Below, piece after piece: positions 8,039-19,802 of a stretch of 64,000 bases of DNA. The stretch is from contig NZ_FNIM01000011.1 of NCBI RefSeq assembly GCF_900103885.1, positions 31,589 to 95,588 of the forward strand, in the 5' to 3' direction. The stretch comes from Actinomyces ruminicola (GTDB lineage: Bacteria; Actinomycetota; Actinomycetes; Actinomycetales; Actinomycetaceae). The translations under genes were made by a program, and so were the position numbers. Position 1 is the stretch's first letter; every line of letters starts with the position of its first letter. The notes beneath the pieces were generated by a model. That model was not told the DNA's origin. It saw only the letters and a program-made list of their open reading frames with translations, and searched no databases.

Positions 8039-8692
8039 TCACCGCCGCGTACGTGCGGGGCGGGTCATGGCCCAGTAGGTTGGCAGTGGGGGAGCAGCAA
8101 GTGTGGCCGTCAAGGTGAATCCCAGGCGCTGGTACAGCCGTCGCGAGCCAGGCGTGGTCGATTCCAGATGCGCGGTCATGCCGTCGGCGTCCACGCGTTT
8201 AAGACCGTGGCGCAGCAGTGCGGTGCCGGTGCCGTTGCCGCGGGCTTCGGGAACGACGGCGAGCATGTACAGGTACCAGTACGGATGGGGCGGCTGGGCG
8301 GCCGCGCACTGGACGACGTCGAGCCGCACCAGTTCCCAGGCGTCGCCGAGCAGGCTCGGATCGAGACCGGTGGACAAATCGGGACCGAAGGCGCGTGTTG
8401 CATCCTCGCCGAGGGAAGGGGCGTCCCACAGCGCGACGCCGAGCACGCGATCGCCGGGACCGGCGTCGTCGTCGATCATCAGGTCCACGTGTGCGCCGGC
8501 GCGGCGGGCGGGATCGGGGGAGAGATAGCGGCCGCCCAGCTCACAGCGATGCAGGTGGCCCAGGGCCGCCCGCGGGTCGGGAGCTGCCTTGGCAATGGTG
8601 CGCATGAGCGGGTCGGTGGCGAACACTGTGGTAAGCAGGTCCGCGACGGCGTCCAGGTCCTCCGGTCGGCCCGGCCGGATTACGGTGCTCAC
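8039..8692 (-). CDS. GNAT-family N-acetyltransferase
   Basis: A 217-residue acetyl-CoA-dependent acetyltransferase. The N-terminal strand VIRPGRPEDLDAVADLL is a typical GNAT opening. The acetyl-CoA loop is LAVVPEARGNGTGTALL at about residue 155, followed by HLESTTPGSRRLYQRLGF, where the late Tyr is the usual general acid. The substrate is not predictable. GTG at 8692 overlaps the rsgA stop (GTGA), so it is the last gene of the icd-aroA-rsgA run. Confidence 0.85.
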   Translation of the reverse strand: MSTVIRPGRPEDLDAVADLLTTVFATDPLMRTIAKAAPDPRAALGHLHRCELGGRYLSPDPARRAGAHVDLMIDDDAGPGDRVLGVALWDAPSLGEDATRAFGPDLSTGLDPSLLGDAWELVRLDVVQCAAAQPPHPYWYLYMLAVVPEARGNGTGTALLRHGLKRVDADGMTAHLESTTPGSRRLYQRLGFTLTATLAAPPLPTYWAMTRPARTRR

Positions 8693-9792
8693 CGGCGGTG
8701 CGCCGGCGGACTCGTCGGGTCCTCCGCCTCCAGGGCGGGGGCGAGCAGCCGCCGGAAGGAGTCGACGCGGGCCCGGCGCCGCTCCCGCTTGGACGGCTCC
8801 AAGTCGCCAGCAGCGGCCCACTCGTCCAGGGCGCATTCGATGACGCCTGTTTGATGCGTGCAGCCGCGCGGGCAGTCCTCGGCGACCTCGGCCAGGTCGG
8901 GGAAGCCGCGCAGCACATCGGCGCTGGACACGTGCGCAACCCCGAAGGAGCGCACCCCGGGGGTGTCGATCACCCAGCCGCCGCCCGGCAGCTCGAGTGC
9001 CTGCAGGTTGGTGGAGGTGTGGCGGCCGCGGCCGGTGACCTCGTTGACCTCGCCGGTGACCCGGTCCGCCCCGGGCACGAGCGCATTGATGAGCGTCGAC
9101 TTGCCCACCCCCGAGTGACCGACGAAAACCGAGGTGCGTCCGGTGATCAGCTCGCGGACCGCCTCCACGCCGTCGCCGCCGGCACGGGTGGCCTCCGCCC
9201 GGCTGGACGGGTCCAGCCGCGTCGCCACCGAGCGCACCCCCAGAGGCTCGTACAGGGTAAGCAGTGGGGCGGCGTCGGCCAGGTCCGACTTGGTGAGGAT
9301 CAGCAGCGGCTCCATGCCGGCGTCGTAGGCGGCCACCAGGTAGCGGTCGATCATGCGCGGGCGCGGCTGCGGGTCCGCCAGGGCGGTGACGATCACCAGC
9401 AGGTCGGCGTTGGCCACCACCGGCTTCTCCGTGCCGGCGGCGTCGCCGTCCTCGGCGCTGCGGCGCAGCAGGGTGCGCCGCTCCCCCACGCGCACCATGC
9501 GGGCGAGGGTGTCCTTGCGGCCGGAGACGTCGCCGACGACGGCTACCCGGTCCCCGACTACGACCTTCCCCCGTCCCAGCTCGCGGGCCTTCATCGCGGT
9601 GATGTCCCCGGTGCCGTCGGCGGTGAGGGCGGGGTCCTCCAGGCGGATGCGGTAGTGGCCGCGGTCGATGCGGGTGACCATGCCGGGCACGGCGTCGGCG
9701 TGGGCCGGGCGCTGCTTGGTGCGCGGGCGTGACCGCTTGCCGGGGCGCACCCGCACGCGCGGGTCGTCGGTGCCGATGTCGCGGCGGGCCAT
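8689..9792 (-). CDS. rsgA: Ribosome small-subunit-dependent GTPase RsgA
   Basis: GTPase that checks late maturation of the 30S subunit. The 367-residue protein has an OB domain (about 35-110), a circularly permuted GTPase domain with LTKSDL (G4) before GHSGVGKSTLINAL (G1, about residue 223), DTPGVRSFG (G3), and a C-terminal zinc knuckle CPRGCTHQTGVIEC near 304. The order G4-G1-G3 is the hallmark of this family. The N-terminus is basic and may bind rRNA. ATG at 9792 overlaps the aroA stop (ATGA). Placement after aroA is common in Actinobacteria. Confidence 0.94.
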   Translation of the reverse strand: MARRDIGTDDPRVRVRPGKRSRPRTKQRPAHADAVPGMVTRIDRGHYRIRLEDPALTADGTGDITAMKARELGRGKVVVGDRVAVVGDVSGRKDTLARMVRVGERRTLLRRSAEDGDAAGTEKPVVANADLLVIVTALADPQPRPRMIDRYLVAAYDAGMEPLLILTKSDLADAAPLLTLYEPLGVRSVATRLDPSSRAEATRAGGDGVEAVRELITGRTSVFVGHSGVGKSTLINALVPGADRVTGEVNEVTGRGRHTSTNLQALELPGGGWVIDTPGVRSFGVAHVSSADVLRGFPDLAEVAEDCPRGCTHQTGVIECALDEWAAAGDLEPSKRERRRARVDSFRRLLAPALEAEDPTSPPAHRR

Positions 9793-11224
9793 CAGCGTGC
9801 CTCCTGGTCGGTGAGCAGGCTCGTCCAGAGGGCGGGGAAGTCGGGCAGGGTCTTGGCGGTGCAGGCGATGTCGTCCACTTCGATTCCGGGCACGCCCAGG
9901 CCGACTACGGCGGCGAAGGTCGCCATCCGGTGATCGGCGTAGGCGCGCAGCCGGGCCGGGCGCAGACGCGCCCCGGCGTGCAGGGCGGCGATCTCCAAGC
10001 CGTCGGCGGTCTGGTGGGCCCTCCCACCGACCCGGTTGATCTCGGCCTCCAGCGCGGCCAGGCGGTCGGTCTCGTGCCCGCGCAGGTGGCCGATGCCGCG
10101 CAGGCGCGAGGCGTGGCCCTGCGCCGAGGCCAGGGCGGCCAGCGCCGCCACCGTGGGGGTCAGCTCCCCGACGGCGGACAGATCCGCGTCGATCCCGTGC
10201 AGCTCGCCTGTGCCGACGGCGGTGAGCGTGAGCGACCCGTCCGCAGCGGGGGCCTCCTCGACGGCGCCGCCCAGGCGCGGCAGCAGCCACCGCCAGGCGT
10301 CGCCCGCCTGGGTGGTGCCTCCCGGCCAGCGGCGCACGCCGACGCGCCCGCCCGCCACCAGTGCCGCCGCCAGAAACGGGCCGGCGTTGGACAGGTCCGG
10401 CTCAATGACCAGAGTGCCGCCCTGCGGCGTTCCCGGGTGCACCGTCCAGGTGCGCGCGCCCACCGGAGCGTCGGGTGCGGGCTCGTCCACGGTGACGCCG
10501 CGCCCGCGCAGGAACTCCACGGTCATCGCCACATGCGGCAGGGACGGCACCGGCCCGGAGGGGGTGACGGCCAGGCCGCCGGGAAGCAGGCACCCGACCA
10601 GCAGCAGTGCGGACAGGAACTGGGAGGAACCGGAGGCGTCCACACCCGCTTGGTGCGGCAGGTCGGGGCGGGCCGGGTCGGCCGGACGCAGCAGGGCGCC
10701 GTCGCCGGGACCGACCCGCACCGGCAGGAAGCCGGGCTCACCCAGGTACTCAACCTCCGCGCCGAGGGCGGCCAGCGCCTCCAGGAGCGGAGCCAGCGGG
10801 CGACGGCGGGCGGCGGCGTCGCCGTCGAAGACCACCGGCGCATCGGCCAGGGCGGCCAGCGGCGGGATGAAGCGCATGACCGTGCCGGCCAGGCCACAGT
10901 CGATGCGGGCCACGGCGTCGCCGTCGGCGCGGGTCGGGAACGGGCGCGGCGCGGGCGTGACTCGCAGCGCGGCGTCGGCGCAGCCGCCGGACTCATCGGG
11001 AAGCTCCTCGAAGCGCGCCCCCAGCGTGGTCAGGGCGGCGCGCATGAGCTCGGTGTCGCGCGAGCGCAGGGCGCCGTGCAGCGTGGTCGGGCCGTCCGCC
11101 ACCGCCGCCGTCACCAGCGCCCGCGCCGAAAGCGACTTCGACCCCGGCAGCTCCACGACGGCGTCCAGCGGGCCGGAGGCCACGGGCGCCGGCCAGGGGG
11201 CGGATACGACTGAGACCACAGCGG

Positions 11225-11228
<4 letters not shown>
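9792..11228 (-). CDS. aroA: 3-phosphoshikimate 1-carboxyvinyltransferase (EPSP synthase)
   Basis: Shikimate-pathway enzyme joining phosphoenolpyruvate to shikimate 3-phosphate. The 478-residue protein shows the N-terminal [12 protein letters not shown] (substrate phosphate-binding Lys-Ser), [43 protein letters not shown] and [18 protein letters not shown] motifs. The usual GNAGT is LAGTVMRF, with Leu-Ala in place of Asn-Ala as seen in other actinobacterial AroA proteins. GTG start at 11228 overlaps the icd stop (GTGA), so it is co-translated after icd. Confidence 0.95.
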
Positions 11229-13471
<2,243 letters not shown>

Positions 13472-14092
13472 CGGTCGTGTTCCTTCATGCTGCTCGAGGT
13501 CGGGGGAGAGCCGTTCCCCGGATGCCGACAGCGGTCGGCGGGGGGCTTCCACCAACGAGGGTAGCGCCACGCGGCGGTTACTTGCGTCGAGACCGGCACT
13601 AGTGACATGCCGAGACCGGCACTAGTGACACGGCCCTGGCGAATGACTGCTCGCCGGTGAGGCTTCGGGAAGTCTGACAGCTCGGCGGGCTCTGGTCGAT
13701 GAGTATTCGGCCAGCATTCGCCTGCCTGCCGGGCGGGATTGCACACGGGAGCTGTCGGGACAATACCGGCCAATCCGGTTTTTTCGTTGGTTTTATGCGG
13801 AAAACGCGGATAGGGGCGGCAGGCGCTGAAGGTGCTCCGGTGTGCGGCGGGGACTCCGTCGCACACCGGAAGCGCCTCACGCATTCAGGTGTTTGAAGAA
13901 AACCGCGGAATCATGCGGAATACGGCCGCGTGTGCAGAGCGGACGTGTGCAACCCGGGGCTAGGCCCGGACAAGCGTGTGGCCTAGGGGCGCATGCCGCG
14001 TGCGTGCAACTGGAATGAGCCTCCGGCGGGAGCGGCTTGAACATGCCGCGCGTTGTCGGAGGCAGTCATGCGCGTCGTGTCCGCTGAGCGCT
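13472..14092. other. Intergenic region upstream of icd with a direct-repeat pair
   Basis: No gene is supported in these 621 bases. Near icd lies a two-copy 23-bp direct repeat (13588-13630). At 13765-13785 a short hairpin accgg/ccggt followed by a T run could stop plus-strand transcription, although no plus-strand gene precedes it. The rest is ordinary sequence that probably holds the icd promoter on the minus strand. Confidence 0.55.
13588..13630. repeat. Variant 23-bp direct repeat (2 copies)
   Basis: The 20-base core cgagaccggcactagtgaca occurs at 13588 and again at 13611, a period of 23 bp. The period equals that of clusters A-D. The reverse complement (tgtcactagtgccggtctcg) has the same layout as the reverse complement of the other unit (gtcacgtgccgagatcggta), so it looks like a diverged member of the same class of element ends. 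Confidence 0.8.
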
Positions 14093-14602
14093 TCAAGCCG
14101 CCTGTGTCGGCTCGTACTGGGCGCGCACCTGCGCCTGCGCCGCCGCGATGGCGGCCTGGACCCGGCGCCGGTTCTCCCGCCGCCACGCCAGTGACGGGCG
14201 TCCCTCACGGTCAACTGCGGACAGGGCCAGCCCCGCCCCGACGGCGGTGCCGCGCATGAGTCCCGACAATGCCTGCTTGCGGGCGTCCTGTCCCTTCACG
14301 GCCCACACCGGGTTGTTGACCAGCGTCAGCGGGACATTGAGCGCGGCCAGTACCGCTGCGCACGTGCGCGGCGCCCGACCGGTGGCCAGCCCCAGGCCGG
14401 CCAGCACGCTCACGGCCCCACTGACGCGGGTGAGCAGTTCGGCATCCGAGTGCAGCACCGGTGGCAGCCCGGCCCTCTCCAGCACGGGCTGCACCTTCTC
14501 GAACTTCTCCGCGTGTCGCTTGGGTCGGGCGAGGGCGTCAATGCCATCGACGACGAAGGGGGCGGCGAGAGCCGGGCGGGCAACGGTGCGCAGAAGGTCC
14601 AT
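14093..14602 (-). CDS. DoxX-family membrane protein
   Basis: A 169-residue protein with the DoxX layout: N-terminal LLRTVARPALAAPFVVDGIDAL (first hydrophobic segment with the family's Ala-Arg-Pro start), a charged stretch with H-x-E-K-F, then hydrophobic segments around VSGAVSVLAGLGLA and AAVLAALNVPLTLVNNPVW. Actinobacterial DoxX proteins of this type have been linked to redox balance in the membrane, but no reaction is certain here. The C-terminal 45 residues are charged. It is divergent from the SigH gene; redox association would suit that neighbour, which is inference. Confidence 0.75.
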   Translation of the reverse strand: MDLLRTVARPALAAPFVVDGIDALARPKRHAEKFEKVQPVLERAGLPPVLHSDAELLTRVSGAVSVLAGLGLATGRAPRTCAAVLAALNVPLTLVNNPVWAVKGQDARKQALSGLMRGTAVGAGLALSAVDREGRPSLAWRRENRRRVQAAIAAAQAQVRAQYEPTQAA

Positions 14603-14906
14603 GCCCCTATCCTCTCGCACTAGGCGCCTGGGGGCCAGCGATAGAGCGACGAATCCGCCGTACCGGGTCCGGCGGCCGGCCGATGCGGCGGGTCGGTAGG
14701 CGGCCGGCGGGAATGCGCCGGCGTGCGGCGCCGTTGAGACGGCGATGATTGCTTCCTCCACCCGTCCCGCCCCGGGGCCGTCCCCCAGCGCCACTCCAGG
14801 TGGCGCCATCGGCATGGCCCCGGACGCGGCGTTCGCTATCAGACCACTCGCCCACCGTGTCGATCCGCAGCGCACCACCGGTTTGGGCGGGCTAGGCTCG
14901 TGGACG
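14603..14906. other. Divergent promoter region between doxX-like gene and sigH
   Basis: 304 bases without a gene. It should contain the start sites of both flanking genes. The one recognisable element is the SigR-type promoter described separately at 14709-14735. Beyond that nothing stands out. Confidence 0.6.
14709..14735 (+). promoter_or_regulatory. SigR/SigH-type promoter (GGGAAT-N18-GTT)
   Basis: GGGAAT at 14709-14714 and GTT at 14733-14735 are separated by 18 bases, matching the GGAAT-N18/19-GTT consensus of SigR-like sigma factors. It points toward the sigma gene that starts 172 bases downstream, which is how such genes control themselves. Confidence 0.65.
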
Positions 14907-15587
14907 ATGACGGACTCAGACAACCTCAGCCCTGCGGACCCGCCCGGCAGCGTGGCGCAGACGCCTACGGACGCCGACACCGATGAACTCGACCGCGCCC
15001 CGGCCGACGAGTCCGCCGCCGCCCGCGCTGCGCGCTTCGAGGCTGACGCTCTGCCCTACCTCGACCAGCTCTACGGTGCCGCCCTGCGCATGACCCGTAA
15101 CCCGGCTGACGCCGAGGACCTCGTCCAGGACACCTACGCCCGGGCCTTCGGCGCCTTCCACCAGTACCGGCCCGGCACCAACCTCAAGGCCTGGCTCTAC
15201 CGCATCCTGACTAACACCTTCATCAACACCTACCGCAAGAAGCAGCGTGAGCCGCTGCAGTCCGACGCCGACACGGTTGAGGACTGGCAGCTGCATCGGG
15301 CGGCCTCCCACGACTCCGTCGGGCTGCCCAGCGCCGAGAACCTCGCCCTGGACGAGTTGCCGGACGAGGAGATCAAGGACGCGCTGGGGGAACTCAGCGA
15401 GGAACGGCGCCTGGCCGTGTACCTCGCCGATGTCGAGGGCTTCTCCTACAAGGAGATCGCGGACATCATGGGCACCCCCATCGGCACCGTCATGTCGCGC
15501 CTGCACCGCGGGCGGCGGCAGCTGCGCGAGCTGCTGGCGGACCACGCCCGGCAGCTGGGATACATCGGCGAGGAGGAGAAGCACTGA
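14907..15587 (+). CDS. sigH: ECF RNA polymerase sigma factor, SigR/SigH type
   Basis: Group IV sigma factor of 226 residues. Region 2 is [20 protein letters not shown] to RAF near residues 56-80, with [16 protein letters not shown] in the core-binding and -10 region. Region 4 is [29 protein letters not shown] near 175-208. An acidic N-terminal tail of about 45 residues precedes region 2. The SigR/SigH family controls the thiol-oxidative stress regulon (thioredoxin, mycothiol genes). The following gene encodes a zinc-binding anti-sigma factor, overlapping by one base (TGATG), which is the standard arrangement. A matching promoter upstream suggests autoregulation. Confidence 0.92.
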   Translation: MTDSDNLSPADPPGSVAQTPTDADTDELDRAPADESAAARAARFEADALPYLDQLYGAALRMTRNPADAEDLVQDTYARAFGAFHQYRPGTNLKAWLYRILTNTFINTYRKKQREPLQSDADTVEDWQLHRAASHDSVGLPSAENLALDELPDEEIKDALGELSEERRLAVYLADVEGFSYKEIADIMGTPIGTVMSRLHRGRRQLRELLADHARQLGYIGEEEKH

Positions 15588-15919
15588 TGGGCGAGAAGAA
15601 TCCGACCGAACCCTGCTCGTGCTCCGAGGCCCGCGCGTATCTGGAGCGCTTCCTGGATCAGGAGTGCGACCAGGACCTTCAGACGCGTCTGGCCGAGCAT
15701 GTCGACTCCTGTGAGCACTGCTCCCGCCAGGCCGACGCCGAACGGCACCTGCGCGAGCTGGTCCGCTCCCGCTGTGCCGAGCAGGCCCCGGCGGCGCTGC
15801 GCGCCCGCGTCCTGGGCTACCTGTCCACCGCGCGCATCACCTCCACGACGACGGTCGGTGTCTCGACCACCCGGATCACGACGACGGTGGTGCGCACCGA
15901 GCGCTTCGGACGCGGCTGA
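15587..15919 (+). CDS. rsrA: Zinc-binding anti-sigma factor, RsrA/RshA type
   Basis: The 110-residue protein has the ZAS signature H-x3-C-x2-C (HVDSCEHC, about residues 38-45), preceded by the Cys-Ser pair CSCSEARAYLERFLD. In RsrA these residues bind zinc and form a disulfide on oxidation, releasing the sigma factor. The first half is helical; the tail is Thr-rich (ITSTTTVGVSTTRITTTVV) and not obviously membrane-spanning, in line with a soluble anti-sigma factor. Co-translated with sigH. Confidence 0.88.
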   Translation: MGEKNPTEPCSCSEARAYLERFLDQECDQDLQTRLAEHVDSCEHCSRQADAERHLRELVRSRCAEQAPAALRARVLGYLSTARITSTTTVGVSTTRITTTVVRTERFGRG

Positions 15920-16106
15920 GGCGTCTGCGTTCCCGCTGTGGTCTCCCCGGCCACGGCACCGCGTGTGCTGTTGCCGTCCGCTTGTGTCCGCACTCACCGT
16001 GCGGGCGGCGCGGTCGGCTGGCAGCATCCGGGCGCAGTGTGCGAAGATACCCGGCGTTCCGTGCCCCTCGGGGCGGAGAAGAAACACCAGACATGAGGAG
16101 GCAGGA

Positions 16107-16181
16107 ATGAGCAAGCGCGGTCGTAAGCGCCGTTCGCGCGCCAAGAACAGCGCCAACCACGGCAAGCGTCCCAACGCCTGA
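16107..16181 (+). CDS. 50S ribosomal protein bL37
   Basis: A 24-residue protein starting MSKRGRKRRSRAKN and ending ANHGKRPNA. This is the actinobacterial AURKAIP1/COX24-domain peptide seen in mycobacterial ribosome structures as bL37. Nine of its residues are Arg or Lys. ATG at 16107 has GGAGGCAGGA just upstream. It lies about 190 bp after the anti-sigma gene and is followed by a strong hairpin, so it is probably its own short transcript. It is often missed in annotation because of its size. Confidence 0.88.
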   Translation: MSKRGRKRRSRAKNSANHGKRPNA

Positions 16182-16210
16182 GCCGGGTGGCGCACACCCA
16201 AGCATTGAGG

Positions 16211-16243
16211 ATCGGCCGGTCACCGCAGCGGTGACCGGCCGAT
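16211..16243. terminator. Strong hairpin downstream of bL37 gene
   Basis: A perfect 15-bp stem (atcggccggtcaccg with its complement) around a 3-base loop lies 30 bp after the bL37 stop. There is no strong T run, so it is an actinobacterial-type hairpin terminator, possibly acting in both directions because the SGNH-like gene converges from the right. Confidence 0.75.
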
Positions 16244-16350
16244 TGCTGCTGTGTCCAGGACCCGAGCCGGGAGATCGCGTCGCCGCCGAGGTGACCGCAG
16301 TAGGCCGAGCCCGCGCGTTTCGCGGCCGAGGGACGTCGGCTTGGTCACGT

Positions 16351-16947
16351 TCACCGCGGCGCGGGCACACCCAGCCACTCGTACCAGCCGCGGTGCAGCA
16401 CCAGCCAGGCCAGCAAGCCGTATCCCGCCTGGCCCGGGTGCCCGCCGCCATCGGAGACGACGTCGGTCATCCACTGGTCGTGATTGCGCAGCGGCTCGAA
16501 GGTCTCCACGTAGGGGATGCCCCGGCGCTGACACACCTCACCGACCGCGCGCGACAGGGCGGCGGTGCCGTCGGGGTCGGCGTTCGGCAGCGGCGGCGGG
16601 CCGACCACGAAGCAGGAGCGGTGCTCGCTGGTGGCCGCATCCAGCACGTTGGCGATGGCCAGGCGGGAGCGTGCGTGAGAGACGCCGGCAAGCACGTCGG
16701 CCACCCCCAGGCCGATAACCAGCCGATTGACGCCGGTGGTCGTGGTCCGGCGGGCCACCTCGCCCTGCCAGCGCTCGGCCAGCCGCGCCGTGGTCTCGCC
16801 CGGGACCGCCAGCGTGTTCCACATGATGCCGAGCTCACGGGGTGTGCGGGCCATCACCCGTCCGGTCCACCCCAGGGCGCGGGCGTCCCCGTAGCCGGAG
16901 ACCAGTTCGTCGCCGATGAAGCACAGGCTCGTGTCGTCCATGGCCAT
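16351..16947 (-). CDS. SGNH/GDSL-hydrolase-like protein lacking the canonical Ser
   Basis: A 198-residue protein with the SGNH fold pattern: block I is FIGDELVSGYGD at about residue 10, block III-like GLGVADVLAGVS (G-x-N-D replaced), and block V DGGGHPGQAGYGLLAW with the Asp-x-x-His-Pro arrangement. In block I the nucleophilic Ser of GDS is Glu (GDE), so either the Ser is elsewhere or the protein is not a classical esterase. ATG at 16947 follows AAGGAG at 10 bases. It converges on bL37 and is divergent from the CNNM gene pair. Confidence 0.72.
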   Translation of the reverse strand: MAMDDTSLCFIGDELVSGYGDARALGWTGRVMARTPRELGIMWNTLAVPGETTARLAERWQGEVARRTTTTGVNRLVIGLGVADVLAGVSHARSRLAIANVLDAATSEHRSCFVVGPPPLPNADPDGTAALSRAVGEVCQRRGIPYVETFEPLRNHDQWMTDVVSDGGGHPGQAGYGLLAWLVLHRGWYEWLGVPAPR

Positions 16948-17194
16948 CCGCTCAGCTCCTTCCCACGCGGCAACTGCTTGCCGGTCGCATCGTCCTCGGA
17001 GGCTCCCGTCCCGAGCAGGAACCATCCTGCCATTGCCGACGTCAGCGGTTGCGCGCCACTCCCGACGCCTGCAGGTGATAACGTGCCAGCACTATGCGAC
17101 GACATGCTCGCCGGGCGCGCAGCCGCCCCACCCGCTCCGGCTCGGAAGCCGATCACCCCCACCCTGAGCCCCGCCGATCCGCCGGAGGTCGGCC

Positions 17195-18571
17195 GTGAGG
17201 GAATGGCTCATGGTCGCCGTCGGCGTGCTGCTGACGGCCGGAACCGCGCTGTTCGTCGCCGGGGAGTTCTCCCTGGTGGCCCTCGACCCCTCCACCGTGG
17301 AGACCCGCGCCGTCGCCGGCGACCGGGGCGCCGCCCGAGTCCGCCGCGCGCTGACCCGACTGTCCACCCTCCTGTCCGGCGCGCAGGTGGGCATCACCCT
17401 GACCACCATTCTGCTCGGCTACACCATGCAGGCGGCGCTGGCCACCCTGCTGACCGGGCTGATGTCCACCTGGCTGGCCCAGTCGGTCGCCGCGGGCGTG
17501 GCGGCGACCGCCGCCCTGATCATCGTCAACGCCTTCTCCATGGTGGTCGGCGAGCTCATCCCCAAGAACGCCACCCTGTCCGACCCCATGGCGGCCGCCC
17601 GCGCCGTGACTCCCTTCCTCATGGGTTTCAGCACCGCTCTCAGGCCGGTCATCGCGGTGCTGAACGGCACCGCCAACCGGGTACTGCGCCGGATGGGCAT
17701 CGAACCCGCGGAGGAGATCAGCGGCACGCGCTCCGCCTCCGAGCTGGCGGCCCTGGTGCGGCACAGCGCCGAGGAGGGGGTACTGGACGTCTCCACCGCC
17801 ACCCTGCTGACCCGCTCCATCGGCGTGGGTGAGCTGACCGCCGTCGACGTCATGACCGACCGCGGTCGTCTGCGCACTCTTGCCGAGCAGGACACGGCCG
17901 CCGACGTTGTCGCCCTGGCACGTGCCAGCGGCCACTCCCGCTTCCCCGTCATCGGGGACGACAGCGACGACGTACTCGGCATTGTGCACCTGCGCCGAGC
18001 GATCGCCGTGCCCTACGACAAGCGGGGGGAGGTGCCGGTCACCTCCTCCTCCCTGATGACGCCCGCCCACCGCGTGCCGGAGACCATGCCGCTCGCCTCA
18101 CTGCTGGTCGAACTGCGCGACACCGGCAGCCAGATGGCACTCGTCGTCGACGAGTACGGTGGCACCGCCGGTGTGGTCACCCTCGAAGACGCCGTGGAGG
18201 AGATCGTCGGCGACGTCGCCGACGAGCACGACCGACGCCGCTCGGGCGCCCACGCCGACGCCTCCGGTGACTGGCGCGTGCCCGGCTGGCTGCGCCCCGA
18301 CGAACTCGCCGACCGCGCCGGCGTGTACGTGCCCGACGACGGCCCCTACGAGACCCTGGCCGGCCTGGTCATGACCGAGCTCGGCCGGATTCCCGAGGTC
18401 GGTGACGCCGTCGCCACCCCGCAGGCGGTGCTCACCGTGGAGGCCATGGAGGGACGCCGTATCACCCGCCTGCGCATTCACCCGCTCGCCGACGCCGACG
18501 CCCCCACCACCGCCGAGGGAGCAGAACCGGGGCCGGACGACGCGGCCGCCGGGGGAGGGGGGACGAGATGA
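17195..18571 (+). CDS. CNNM/CorC-type transporter (hemolysin family), first of two
   Basis: Membrane protein of 458 residues with an N-terminal DUF21/CNNM domain (hydrophobic segments near 1-25, 60-90, 95-125, with [14 protein letters not shown] near 118), a CBS pair (about 205-330, with [25 protein letters not shown]) and a C-terminal CorC_HlyC domain. The family mediates Mg2+/Co2+ efflux or Mg2+ homeostasis; the hemolysin name is historical. GTG at 17195 has GGAGG 6 bases upstream. Overlaps the next gene by ATGA. Confidence 0.9.
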   Translation: MREWLMVAVGVLLTAGTALFVAGEFSLVALDPSTVETRAVAGDRGAARVRRALTRLSTLLSGAQVGITLTTILLGYTMQAALATLLTGLMSTWLAQSVAAGVAATAALIIVNAFSMVVGELIPKNATLSDPMAAARAVTPFLMGFSTALRPVIAVLNGTANRVLRRMGIEPAEEISGTRSASELAALVRHSAEEGVLDVSTATLLTRSIGVGELTAVDVMTDRGRLRTLAEQDTAADVVALARASGHSRFPVIGDDSDDVLGIVHLRRAIAVPYDKRGEVPVTSSSLMTPAHRVPETMPLASLLVELRDTGSQMALVVDEYGGTAGVVTLEDAVEEIVGDVADEHDRRRSGAHADASGDWRVPGWLRPDELADRAGVYVPDDGPYETLAGLVMTELGRIPEVGDAVATPQAVLTVEAMEGRRITRLRIHPLADADAPTTAEGAEPGPDDAAAGGGGTR

Positions 18572-19695
18572 GCACCTCCCTCGCCCTGTTCCTGACCGTG
18601 GCGCTGCTGGCGGGGAACGCGTTCTTCGTGGCCGCCGAGTTCGCCGTCACCTCCTCGCGCCGCGCCCGGCTGGAGCCGCTAGCACAGGCCGGCGACCGGC
18701 GCGCCGCCACCGCCCTGTGGGCGCTCCAGCACGTCTCCCGCATGCTCGCCACCGCCCAACTCGGCGTGACGGTGTGCTCCACCGGACTGGGGGTGGTCGC
18801 CGAACCGGCCATCGCCCACCTGCTGGCCCCGCTGCTCACACGTGTGGGCGTCGGCGCCGCCGGAGCGCACGCGATCGCCGTGGCGCTGGCCCTGGTGATC
18901 GTCGTGTACGCCCACGTCGTCGCCGGGGAGATGGTGCCCAAGAATCTTTCCATCTCCGCCCCCGAGACCGCTGCCCGCTGGATCGTGCCGCCGTTGGTGC
19001 GCATCTCCCGGATCCTCGGTCCGGTCATCACCGCCCTCAACGGTTTCGCCAACGGGGTGCTGCACCTGGTGGGCATCGAGACCAGGGAGGAGGTCTCGGC
19101 CGCCTTCAACGCGGCCGAGGTCGCCTCCATCGTGGAACGCTCCACCGCTGAGGGGGTTCTCGACGACGAGACCGGCCTGCTGTCCGGTGCGCTGGAGTTC
19201 TCCGAGGAGACCGCCGGCAGCGTGATGGTGCCGGTCGCCGCCCTGATCACCCTCTCGAGCCGGTGCACGCCGGAGGACGTCGAGCACGCGGTGGCCGCCA
19301 CCGGCTACTCCCGCTTCCCGGTCGTGAGGGCGGCGCCCTCCGCCGCCGGTCCCGCGGCGGAGCCCGCACCCGGCTCCGCCGCCGACCGGCCGGACGCGGG
19401 CATCATCGGCTATCTGCATCTCAAGGACGTGCTGTACGCCGAGGATGCGGAGCGCTCCGAGCCGGTGCCGTCCTGGCGAGTGCGTGCGCTCGTGCCGGTA
19501 CGCGCCGACGACGAGGTGGAGGATGTGCTGGCGTCGATGCAGCGCTCCGGCGCACACCTTGGCCGCGTGGAGGACGAGACCGGAACCACTCTCGGTGTGG
19601 TCTTCCTGGAAGACATTCTCGAAGAACTCGTCGGCGAGGTGCATGACGCCATGCAGCGGGAGGAGCACCGGCGGCGAGACCTGAGCCAGGGCTGA
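18568..19695 (+). CDS. CNNM/CorC-type transporter, second of two
   Basis: A 375-residue paralogue of the preceding protein with the same order: CNNM domain (ALLAGNAFFVAAEFAVTSSRRARL at the start, VVAGEMVPKNLSIS near 120) and CBS pair (around 210-365 with VEDETGTTLGVVFLEDILEELVGEV). It lacks the C-terminal CorC_HlyC domain of its partner and has a 25-residue Ala/Pro-rich loop within the first CBS motif (about 255-272). The two overlap by ATGA, and tandem pairs of this kind are typical of Actinobacteria; they may work as a heteromer (inference). Confidence 0.9.
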   Translation: MSTSLALFLTVALLAGNAFFVAAEFAVTSSRRARLEPLAQAGDRRAATALWALQHVSRMLATAQLGVTVCSTGLGVVAEPAIAHLLAPLLTRVGVGAAGAHAIAVALALVIVVYAHVVAGEMVPKNLSISAPETAARWIVPPLVRISRILGPVITALNGFANGVLHLVGIETREEVSAAFNAAEVASIVERSTAEGVLDDETGLLSGALEFSEETAGSVMVPVAALITLSSRCTPEDVEHAVAATGYSRFPVVRAAPSAAGPAAEPAPGSAADRPDAGIIGYLHLKDVLYAEDAERSEPVPSWRVRALVPVRADDEVEDVLASMQRSGAHLGRVEDETGTTLGVVFLEDILEELVGEVHDAMQREEHRRRDLSQG

Positions 19696-19802
19696 GCCCT
19701 CCGGAGGTGTGACGGCCGTCCTGGCAGGGACGCATCACGTTTGGTTAAAGTGCGGCAGTCGGCCGTGACGGCGGCCGCGAGCACTACCTATGGAGGCACT
19801 GC

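Noticed and set aside
19696..19802. A cyclic-di-AMP (ydaO-type) riboswitch before the M23 gene.
   Set aside because: No conserved core could be found in the 107 bases available.
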